Positions 24,993-31,803 of a stretch of 62,542 nt of DNA are shown here, one piece after another. Numbering within the stretch: the stretch's first letter is position 1; each line of letters starts with the position of its first letter. A program made the position numbers and the translations under genes. Source of the DNA: Candidatus Woesearchaeota archaeon (GTDB taxonomy: Archaea; Nanobdellota; Nanobdellia; Woesearchaeales; SM23-78); NCBI GenBank assembly GCA_019322375.1, contig JAHWIP010000035.1, positions 1 to 62,542 on the forward strand, given 5' to 3'. Below the pieces are notes generated by a model. It was not told where the DNA came from and ran no database searches. It worked only from the letters and a program-made list of their open reading frames with translations.

Positions 24993-25754
24993 TTAATTGC
25001 TTATCTCTGCATAAAAGTAATAAGTAGTCCCTGGGCCTGTGGAATTCTCAGCAACAATCAACTGGAAGTCATAAGTAACATTGGTGCCAGAAGCATTATT
25101 ATCAAAACCCCATGCATCCTGGTCAATAAAAGTATGGTAGATTAAGTTTGTGTTATCATACAGCAGAATCTCTTGGAAATAAGCAGACTCGCTTATGGTT
25201 TGAGCACTGCCATTCACATAAGTGGCTGTGCTAGGGCAAGTGCCATTAGCAATAGTACCAATCGATGTGGAAGTATTGATTTCTTTGTGAATAGTATAAT
25301 TAAAAGTATTATTAATATTATCTGAGGCCCCACTGCTCATTCCAAAAAAAGTATTTTCAGAAGTAAGAATAGTATCATTAGCACACTTAAGATTATCCCA
25401 AGCAACACTATCATTCCTGCTAGCATAAATATTGCCTGTAAAACCAGAACTATTTATAACCCACTCATAAATGCTCCAGCCGTCTGAATCCCTTAAAACA
25501 AGAGCACCAGTAATGTTTCCTACATAAGCTTTCCAAGCATTATTTTGTTGAGTAACATCAAGAGTGACTGTGGTTATTGTCCCTCCATCATCAGCCCTGC
25601 CTTCAGGAGTAACACTATATGTCTCTGTACTTAGATTAGTGACATCAGCACCCTGCGGGTCTGCACTGCTAAAATTAGCAATCATAAAAATAAGGTAAAT
25701 AGCTAAACCTAATATAAGAAAAGGATACTTTAGCTTATTACTAACTTTCTTCAC
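24993..25754 (-). CDS. Family-1 small secreted surface protein A
   Basis: 253 aa from a GTG supported by GAGGTGAT; a TTG six codons upstream (25772) is in frame but lies before the ribosome site. Signal peptide (FLILGLAIYLIFMIANFSSA), then one beta-rich domain with the family-1 signature: WKAYVGNITG, IYEW, IYASRND...W, C, GFD...YDFQLIVAEN and the terminal YYFYAEISN. It contains many sequons and two Cys likely to pair. The domain corresponds to the C-terminal ~185 residues of the giants ending at 1955 and 23885. Secreted, no anchor, function unknown; inferred surface-layer or filament subunit. Confidence 0.85.
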   Translation of the reverse strand: MKKVSNKLKYPFLILGLAIYLIFMIANFSSADPQGADVTNLSTETYSVTPEGRADDGGTITTVTLDVTQQNNAWKAYVGNITGALVLRDSDGWSIYEWVINSSGFTGNIYASRNDSVAWDNLKCANDTILTSENTFFGMSSGASDNINNTFNYTIHKEINTSTSIGTIANGTCPSTATYVNGSAQTISESAYFQEILLYDNTNLIYHTFIDQDAWGFDNNASGTNVTYDFQLIVAENSTGPGTTYYFYAEISN

Positions 25755-25827
25755 TGCATCACCTCGTTGCAAGCATCATAAAAATATAAATAAAAAACAG
25801 GGCAAAAACCCTGTTCTTTTTCTCTGT

Positions 25828-26610
25828 TTATTCTATCTCTGCCCAAAAAAAGTATGTTGTTGTTGTGTCTTCAAAACCGTCCTGACCATTCTCTGCTACT
25901 AATAACTGGAAGTCATGGGTTTCGTTGTCAAAACCTATGATATCAGTGTTGTTGTTATCATCATTGTTCTCTATGATTGTTGTGAAAAGAAGGATGTCCT
26001 GGTCGGTTAGCAAGATATTCTCAAAGTTATCACTCACTTGCTGTAAGCCATACTGGTAAGTATTCGTGGCCACACAAGTACCTGTGGATGATATGTTTAC
26101 TGTGCCTACAAAAAAGTTCTTGTCCAAACTGCCTGTAAAGGTTTCATTAATGCCATCCTCGTCATCATCCTCAATACCAAACCAGCCTTCTGCTGCATCA
26201 ACATCAAAATTACCATTACTACCATCATGATGAAAACACCTGATACCAGTCCAGTTCACACTATTATTTATAGAGGCATAGATCTCTCCTTTTGGTTCAT
26301 TCGTAGTCCAGTTGTAAAACACATAACCATAAACATCCTCTAATGTTAAGATACCTGAGATCTCTCCATAGTAGCCCTGCCATGCCTTGGTTGTGGCTAT
26401 TGCTGTAAGATTAATCTCTGTTACATTACCTGCTTCTGCGCTTATGTTGGCAGGTTGATAACTAGATAGGTTTGGTCTTGATGAGTCAATATAATCTATA
26501 CTCCTTACTCCATATGGCACATCAGAGTCTGCCCATACAAACACTGTCAGTAGACTAAAAACAGCTAGAAAGCCTAATATAAGTATAGTTGTGCTTATTT
26601 TCTTTTTCAT
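25828..26610 (-). CDS. Family-1 small secreted surface protein B
   Basis: 260 aa from MKKKISTTIL, chosen because GGTGAT precedes this ATG; the frame extends upstream to 26703, but through the leader and promoter. It has a signal peptide ending near VFVWA, then the family-1 domain: WQGYYGEISGILTLED, YASINNSVNW, GFDNETHDFQLLVAEN and a terminal TYFFWAEIE. The longer acidic insert (DDDEDGI) could bind calcium. It is transcribed from a strong BRE/TATA promoter at 26701-26717 with a leader of about 70 bases. Confidence 0.85.
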   Translation of the reverse strand: MKKKISTTILILGFLAVFSLLTVFVWADSDVPYGVRSIDYIDSSRPNLSSYQPANISAEAGNVTEINLTAIATTKAWQGYYGEISGILTLEDVYGYVFYNWTTNEPKGEIYASINNSVNWTGIRCFHHDGSNGNFDVDAAEGWFGIEDDDEDGINETFTGSLDKNFFVGTVNISSTGTCVATNTYQYGLQQVSDNFENILLTDQDILLFTTIIENNDDNNNTDIIGFDNETHDFQLLVAENGQDGFEDTTTTYFFWAEIE

Positions 26611-26700
26611 ACTATCACCGTTGCAAGTTTTTTTAGTTTTAAGTGCAAGCTTAAGGTTTTTGGTTAATATAAACCAAATTAATATACTAATAGGTATACC

Positions 26701-26717
26701 CATATATAAATGTTTCG
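26701..26717 (-). promoter_or_regulatory. BRE/TATA promoter of family-1 protein B
   Basis: On the minus strand it reads CGAAACATTTATATATG: an A-rich BRE directly before a TATA box. The palindromic GGTATACC lies just downstream, at about 26693-26700, near the expected transcription start. The same promoter type is found at 30121, 34161, 38139 and 62321. Confidence 0.7.
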
Positions 26718-26747
26718 GTTTGGGGGTTTTTTAAAGAAAAAACAAAT

Positions 26748-27686
26748 TTATGGGCTCTCAGCAGCAAAAACTACTGTTCCATTACAAACTCCAAACGGGT
26801 TTGTAGTGAGATTAATATGAAGCCTCCAATAAGTAGAATTAACCATGTAAACACTAGGCTGGGTTTGCTTTTCAACTGTAAGAGCAGGAACAATCACAGG
26901 ACTTCCTGTTACTGATGTCATATCAGCATAAAGTGCAGTAGAGTTAAGACTATACCTCTCATTAGGCAAGGTTAGGTTTCTTTGTTCACAAACCATGGCC
27001 AGACCAGCATATAATACCTCATTTTCTCCTCCAAAACCATAAACACTCACATTAATAGGGACATTGCCAAAATTAGTAACATTAGCCTCAATAAGGTCAG
27101 ACGTGTTTGTTACAGGCAGATTACCAAAATCAATCACATCAGTAACATTCAAGGCTAGCAGAGCAGAGATTGTGGCATTATTATAATCATTATCAGTAGA
27201 GCCATAACTATCATTCACAGTAACATTTGCTTCCCAAGTGCCATTAACAGCATAATACCATACATCAAAGGCACAAGTCCAATTAACATAATATCCACTT
27301 ACAGCCCCTGACTGGTTACAGCTAGTATTAGTATAATGAGAATTATTATTATCAGGATCACTTGATTCATTTGTATAATAATAAAAAGTACCATTTATAA
27401 GATTAACATCTCCTCCTCCATTATAATCACGAATTTCAACCAAACAACTCACAGTGTAAGTGCTTCCTGCAGTCAGGGTGATGGCTGTTCCATTATTACA
27501 AGTAATATTAAGAATTTCAGGGTAAGAGTTAGTAACATTTACTGTTGTGCGCACACTCACATTCTCATAATTACCACTAGGACCCCAGCTAGTCACAGGA
27601 ATGCCTTTAAAAACTAGGAATAAAATTAATAAAAGAAAGCCTGCTAGAAAAATCTTCTTTTTATGACTAATAACTAACGAAGTCAT
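26748..27686 (-). CDS. Family-2 small secreted surface protein A
   Basis: 312 aa from the ATG at 27686, preceded by GGAG; an upstream ATG at 27716 is less likely. Signal peptide (IFLAGFLLLILFLVFKG), then WGPSGNYENVSVRTTVNVT, a central beta domain with conserved Cys pairs (TCAFDVWYYAVNGTWEANV) and a second beta domain (VIDFGNLPV ... NFGNVPINVSVYGFGG ... PFGVCNGTVVFAAESP). It is the same length as, and about two-thirds identical by eye to, the protein at 37111-38049, and it matches the last ~260 residues of the 2745-aa giant. Secreted, sequon-rich, no anchor. The duplicated-domain structure resembles fibre or S-layer subunits in general, but I recognise no named family. Confidence 0.85.
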   Translation of the reverse strand: MTSLVISHKKKIFLAGFLLLILFLVFKGIPVTSWGPSGNYENVSVRTTVNVTNSYPEILNITCNNGTAITLTAGSTYTVSCLVEIRDYNGGGDVNLINGTFYYYTNESSDPDNNNSHYTNTSCNQSGAVSGYYVNWTCAFDVWYYAVNGTWEANVTVNDSYGSTDNDYNNATISALLALNVTDVIDFGNLPVTNTSDLIEANVTNFGNVPINVSVYGFGGENEVLYAGLAMVCEQRNLTLPNERYSLNSTALYADMTSVTGSPVIVPALTVEKQTQPSVYMVNSTYWRLHINLTTNPFGVCNGTVVFAAESP

Positions 27687-27739
27687 AACTTCTCCTTCTG
27701 CCAATAATTTGATCATAATAAAAACACCAAAAATTATTT

Positions 27740-28495
27740 TTATGTCCCTAATTCTAAGTAAAAAAAGTACTGGGTTCCTGTGCCTGAACGGTTCTCAGGG
27801 ATGATAGCCTGGAAATCATAGGTAGTAGTATTGTCAAACCCTACCCTGTTATTGTTTATAATTGAGGTATACACCATGTTTATGCCGTCATGCAGTGCTA
27901 CCTCTTGGAAAACTGCGCTAGGACTAGGAGTTTGAACAGTGTCATTTACCCATAAGGCTATAGCATAGCATGTGTTCTCTCCAAGATTATTTTCTCCTAC
28001 AACCAGGGCTGAGTGGTTTGTAGCATTAAAAGTACCATTAACATTATCAGTGGCTGTGCTAGACAAGCCAAAAAAGGTATTGTCTGCACTCATCTCTGTA
28101 AGAGTAGCACAGGTTATTGCTCCACTACTAAAATTAAGCGAATCATTCCTTGAAATATAAACCTCTCCATCAACAGAAGTACCTATAGGCCATTCATAAA
28201 TACTAAAATTATTTGAGCTTTTTAACACATAGGTTCCTGTAACATTCCCAACATATGCTTTCCAAGCATCATTCTGCTGCTCAAGGTCCAGAACCAAGGT
28301 TATAATCTCTCCACCATCATCAGTCCTGCTATCAGGGGTTGTATTAGGTCCTGTATCAACACTAGGGGCTCCTGAGACTGTTGCTCCTTGAGGAATAGCA
28401 TTGGCAAGATATAATGATAAGCCACAGAGCACTAAGGTTACTGCTAAGTATAATAATAAAATTCCAGATTTTTTTGCTTGTGACTTATTATTCAT
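27740..28495 (-). CDS. Family-1 small secreted surface protein C
   Basis: 251 aa. Signal peptide (GILLLYLAVTLVLCGLSLYL), then the family-1 domain: WKAYVGNVTGTYVLKSSNN, IYEW, VYISRNDSLNF, VGFDNTTTYDFQAIIPEN and a terminal QYFFYLELGT. It aligns visibly with the giant C-terminal domain (GNVTGTYVLKSSNNFSIYEW against GNTTAVIDMEKQSINISMYQ). AGGAAAATG provides a weak ribosome site. It lies 65 bases after protein D in the same direction. Confidence 0.85.
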   Translation of the reverse strand: MNNKSQAKKSGILLLYLAVTLVLCGLSLYLANAIPQGATVSGAPSVDTGPNTTPDSRTDDGGEIITLVLDLEQQNDAWKAYVGNVTGTYVLKSSNNFSIYEWPIGTSVDGEVYISRNDSLNFSSGAITCATLTEMSADNTFFGLSSTATDNVNGTFNATNHSALVVGENNLGENTCYAIALWVNDTVQTPSPSAVFQEVALHDGINMVYTSIINNNRVGFDNTTTYDFQAIIPENRSGTGTQYFFYLELGT

Positions 28496-28560
28496 TTTCC
28501 TTGCCTCTATCTATTTCACCCTATTTTACTTCTTCACTCTCATCTTTTTCCTTTACTGGT

Positions 28561-29289
28561 TTAGCTTAGCTCAATGAAAAAGTACAGTGTGGTTGTTCCT
28601 ACAGTTTCTGATTCCCCTACTAAGAGCTGGAAGTCATGGGTATTGGTGTCAAAACCTTGTTCAGTGTCATTTATCAGGGTTGTATAAACTGGGTATCCGT
28701 TTGAGTCTGTTAGCAGTATCTGGTAAAATGCGTCTGTAGATGGAGCACTGTTAACATAGGTGTTTGTGCTGTTACAACCACTAATGCCTGATACTGTTCC
28801 AACATTAAAAGATGGGTGGTTATTATTGCTATATGTTCCTGCAATATCATCTGGGTCAGTGCCTGCTGTAATCCCAAGGGACCCTTCAATAGCAGTTATT
28901 TCTGCAGCATTGGCGCATCCGATTCCACTCCAGTTTAGAGTACTGGCATTAGATGCAAACACCTCTCCTTCTGGTGGGCCTATACCTGACCAGTCATAGA
29001 ACACATTGCCACTGCTGTCTCCTAAGGTAAGGTTGCCTGATACCTCTCCGTAGAAACCAGCCCAATGGTTTGTTATGGCTTGTCCAGATATGTTCATCTC
29101 AGTTACATTACCTGCCTGGACTGCTGTGCTCTGGGAGGATGTGAAATTAGTAAGGTTAGCTCTGCTTGTGTCACCCACATCAATATTTGTTGCTCCCTGC
29201 ACTCCAAAGACAGAAGTTATCCCTGCATAGAGCAATCCCAAAACTATCATTGCCAAAACTGCTTTTTTTGCATATCTATTATATTTCAT
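28561..29289 (-). CDS. Family-1 small secreted surface protein D
   Basis: 242 aa with signal peptide (VLAMIVLGLLYAGITSVFG) and the family-1 domain: WAGFYGEVSGNLTLGDSSGN, FYDW, NWSGIGC, QGFDTNTHDFQLLVGE and a terminal LYFFIELS. It resembles protein B more than C or E, especially in the SRPNL/SRANL lead-in after the signal peptide. GAGGTAAA precedes the ATG. It follows the ArsR-like gene by 14 bases in the same direction, so regulator and target are probably in one operon. Confidence 0.85.
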   Translation of the reverse strand: MKYNRYAKKAVLAMIVLGLLYAGITSVFGVQGATNIDVGDTSRANLTNFTSSQSTAVQAGNVTEMNISGQAITNHWAGFYGEVSGNLTLGDSSGNVFYDWSGIGPPEGEVFASNASTLNWSGIGCANAAEITAIEGSLGITAGTDPDDIAGTYSNNNHPSFNVGTVSGISGCNSTNTYVNSAPSTDAFYQILLTDSNGYPVYTTLINDTEQGFDTNTHDFQLLVGESETVGTTTLYFFIELS

Positions 29290-29303
29290 TTTACCTCTTC
29301 ACC

Positions 29304-29966
29304 TCACGTGGTTTTTTTATTTGAATTATCCTCCATTTTCTCCTCTTCTCGAGGAGTTATTAGATTTGAAGGATCATAAAGCACATAGAACTTAGAAGCT
29401 GGATTGTTAAGGAGTTTCTTGAACTCAGACTTTGTCTTTACATTAAAGAAAACTGTTTTTGAAACTCCTTCTGGGTTTTTTATTAAACTCTTCCTTAATT
29501 CTTTTTTTAATTCCAAAACATCTGAGATTACTAGTAGATTAATTTCATTAGATTTCCCAAGGTCAAGCAGAATTACATCGATTTTATTTATGTATTCCTC
29601 TATATACCAGAATGCTTTTTCAAGATAGTAGTGGAGTTTGGGATTGTCAAGAAACCAGATTTTAAGTATTACTTTATTGTACTCAGATAACTTGTGAAAC
29701 TTTTTTTCTACAAAGTCCTGGGTGCTTGCTATTAAGAAAGAATGATTTCCAGCCAGAGAGTAGAGCAGCCTGGGCTGCCCTTTGTCCCTGTTGGAAATCC
29801 TTTTGCTCTGAACAAGACCAGCCATCTCAAGAAGTCGTAGTTGCTGGCTTATGTTTGCAACAGAGGTGTTGGAAAGTTTTGCCAGCTGCAGCGGGGACTT
29901 GCTTCCTGAAGAGAGTATCTTCAGGATATCCCATTTAGAGGCCGTAAACAAAGTTTCTTGTTCCAT
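29304..29966 (-). CDS. ArsR-like winged-helix transcription regulator
   Basis: 220 aa. The N-terminal ~80 residues are a winged helix: WDILKILSSGSKSPLQLAKL, then the recognition helix region SVANISQQLRLLEMAGLV and a wing with RDKGQPRLLYSL. The ~140-residue C-terminal part is helical/mixed, without obvious metal ligands, and may be a dimer or ligand domain. It is the first gene of a probable operon with family-1 protein D. Its own promoter (30121-30138) has two TTGGTATA repeats at the expected start site, which suggests autoregulation. Confidence 0.8.
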   Translation of the reverse strand: MEQETLFTASKWDILKILSSGSKSPLQLAKLSNTSVANISQQLRLLEMAGLVQSKRISNRDKGQPRLLYSLAGNHSFLIASTQDFVEKKFHKLSEYNKVILKIWFLDNPKLHYYLEKAFWYIEEYINKIDVILLDLGKSNEINLLVISDVLELKKELRKSLIKNPEGVSKTVFFNVKTKSEFKKLLNNPASKFYVLYDPSNLITPREEEKMEDNSNKKTT

Positions 29967-30005
29967 TTTGTTTTTTTTATGCTTGCAACGGTGTTGATCA
30001 TAAAC

Positions 30006-30039
30006 ACAATTCCTACCGTTTTTAGACGACAGGAATTGT
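30006..30039 (-). promoter_or_regulatory. Hairpin in the leader of the ArsR-like gene
   Basis: ACAATTCCT and AGGAATTGT are perfect complements separated by 16 bases, inside the ~130-base leader expected from the promoter at 30121. It could be an RNA structure or a protein site. A TTGCAACGG motif follows closer to the start codon. Confidence 0.35.
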
Positions 30040-30078
30040 TTAAAGGCTTCCAGTAGCGAATCTCTATTTTTTGTTACC

Positions 30079-30138
30079 TTGGTATACTTTTTGGTATAAC
30101 AAAATCTAAATAACCATACTTGTATTTAAATGTTTCGG
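30079..30138 (-). promoter_or_regulatory. Promoter and tandem TTGGTATA sites of the ArsR-like gene
   Basis: The minus-strand promoter is CCGAAACATTTAAATACA at 30121-30138. About 25 bases downstream, over the predicted start, the plus strand shows TTGGTATAC and TTGGTATAA in tandem (30079-30100). Similar GTATAC sites lie at 26693 and 34181. The stretch from 30139 to 30336, up to the next gene, shows no other feature I can support. Confidence 0.5.
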
Positions 30139-30336
30139 TTTTTAGTTAACTACTGTACTTAATCAGATTATGAATTAAGAAAATAAAGAAAATACACTAA
30201 TTAATTAAAAACTGAATTAGAGGGCTACAGGGCTTAAAAAAGCAGAATTTAAAAAATGTGCTGACAGGGAAATAAAAAGATTCATTGCTCGCTCACTAAA
30301 CGCTCGCAAGGAAAAAACTAAAAAGAAAAAATTTGC

Positions 30337-31092
30337 TCAGCCCAGCTCTGCATAGAAATAATAAGTTGTTGATGTTTCTGTAGGGTCATCAGGAACTATG
30401 ATTTGGAAGTCATAATTAGCCAAATCAAAGCCCTGTTGATTGTTTTCTAAGATAGTTATAAACACCATGTTGGTTCCATCAAACATAAGGATTTCTTGAA
30501 AGCTTGCATCTTCGCCAGGGGCTTGGGATGTATCATTAACATAAGTAGCTATAGCATAGCAAGTGCTGTTATCAACTGTGCCTGTTCCTCCTATTACAAA
30601 TGATTTATGGGTTGACTCATTAAAGGTGTTGCTAATACTGTCATCACTGCTGGAATTGATGTTTAACAAGGTCTCCTCTGAAGAGATATCCCCGGCATCT
30701 GCACAAACCACAGAGCTAAAGTTAACAGAGTCATTCCTTGAAACATATACCTCTCCTTGAACTGTAGTCAGTGTCCAATCATATATTGTAAAGTTGTTGG
30801 AGTTATCAAGGGTCATTTTTCCTGATATGTTCCCGACATAAGCCTTCCATTTACTCGTCTGGGAAGTAACATTGAGCAACAAAGTTGTAAATGACCCTCC
30901 TGCAGCAGTATGAGAGTCTGCTGTTCTTACACTAGCAGTTTCTGTTTGATTGGATGTAATCGTTGCGCCTTGTGGTGCTGCCAAAACCAGGCTTTTATTT
31001 ACAAAGAATGCAAAAGTTAATATTAAAATGAGTAGGAAAATAATGCTTACCTTCTTGGTTACACTAATTACATTATTATTTTTTATATTCAT
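30337..31092 (-). CDS. Family-1 small secreted surface protein E
   Basis: 251 aa with signal peptide (IIFLLILILTFAFFVNKSLVLA), then the family-1 domain: WKAYVGNISGKMTLDNSNN, IYDW, VYVSRNDSVNF, QGFDLANYDFQIIVPDDP and a terminal YYFYAELG. It is closest to proteins A and C. The ATG lies inside the last codons of the upstream tandem-HTH gene (17-base overlap in another frame), so translation is probably coupled and the regulator is dedicated to this gene. Confidence 0.85.
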   Translation of the reverse strand: MNIKNNNVISVTKKVSIIFLLILILTFAFFVNKSLVLAAPQGATITSNQTETASVRTADSHTAAGGSFTTLLLNVTSQTSKWKAYVGNISGKMTLDNSNNFTIYDWTLTTVQGEVYVSRNDSVNFSSVVCADAGDISSEETLLNINSSSDDSISNTFNESTHKSFVIGGTGTVDNSTCYAIATYVNDTSQAPGEDASFQEILMFDGTNMVFITILENNQQGFDLANYDFQIIVPDDPTETSTTYYFYAELG

Positions 31093-31606
31093 CTTTTTTA
31101 TCTTTACCTAACTTTTTTTTGGCTCTTGAACAAACAGTCCAGATTGTTCTTGGGTCCTTGTTGAGTAAGCGTGCAATCTCAGAGTATTTCATGCCAAGAT
31201 TCCTTAGAAACTGTGCTAATGCTTCTAGTGTGCTGATTCTTCTGTCTTTAAAGATGCTAACAGGGATTTGTACTTCTGTTTCCTCAAATAAAAAGGCTTT
31301 TTTCTTTTCTATAGATTTGTAAGTAAGCCATGTTGCTCTAGGATCTCTATTTAGAAGTAATGCTATTTGCTTGTTGCTTTTGTTAAGGTTCTCTTTTAGG
31401 TATTTTACAATTGTTTGTAAAGGAGTTAGTTTGTTCTGAAAAATCGTGCTTGGCAGATATATCTCATCTTCGTATTTCAGGCTTAGGTAAGATACCGAGG
31501 GTATATCAATATCTTTATGCTCCTCAAGAATATAACTAGAAATCTTTTGACTAGATATATTGTACTTTAGTTTATCCCTGCTTATATAAAATTCCCTTTT
31601 TTCCAT
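31076..31606 (-). CDS. Tandem helix-turn-helix DNA-binding protein
   Basis: 176 aa containing two copies of a ~55-residue unit: LPSTIFQNKLTPLQTIVKYL ... IALLLNRDPRATWLTYKSIE and IPVSIFKDRRISTLEALAQF ... IARLLNKDPRTIWTVCSRAK. Each ends in a helix-turn-helix resembling sigma-70 region 4 or other simple HTH repressors (S-x-I/E-IAxLLNxDPRxxW). The N-terminal ~35 residues may be a degenerate third unit. Two HTHs in one chain suggest binding to repeated sites, and a cluster of TTATTTTGTAAGTA repeats lies immediately upstream (31615-31705). It overlaps family-1 protein E. Likely an autoregulator of that pair. Confidence 0.75.
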   Translation of the reverse strand: MEKREFYISRDKLKYNISSQKISSYILEEHKDIDIPSVSYLSLKYEDEIYLPSTIFQNKLTPLQTIVKYLKENLNKSNKQIALLLNRDPRATWLTYKSIEKKKAFLFEETEVQIPVSIFKDRRISTLEALAQFLRNLGMKYSEIARLLNKDPRTIWTVCSRAKKKLGKDKKDEYKK

Positions 31607-31614
31607 TGAATAAT

Positions 31615-31705
31615 CTTATTTTGTAAGTATTTATTTATAAATTTTATGATTTTTTCCTTATTTTGTATGTCATTTGTAAGTATTTTTATCTTATTTTGTA
31701 AGTAA
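31615..31705. promoter_or_regulatory. Cluster of four TTATTTTGTAAGTA-type direct repeats
   Basis: Copies lie at about 31615-31630, 31657-31670 (GTATGT variant), 31672-31685 (shorter, ATTTGTAAGTA) and 31690-31705. All are in the same orientation, between the tandem-HTH gene (minus) and the surface gene at 31804 (plus). Iterated same-strand sites fit a protein with two HTHs, and the site may control both divergent genes. Confidence 0.6.
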
Positions 31706-31803
31706 TAATTTAAGAATGTTTAAAAAGAAAAAAGATAAAATACAAAACAAAAGGTTTAAATAGAACAAACAAAAAAGAAGAAGATAAAGGAAGAGGGTTG
31801 GAA

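Noticed and set aside
24993..31092. Archaeosortase substrates or classical type IV pilins
   Set aside because: C-termini lack a hydrophobic helix with basic tail and any PGF-like motif. N-termini look like normal signal peptides without the pilin cleavage motif before a hydrophobic assembly helix.
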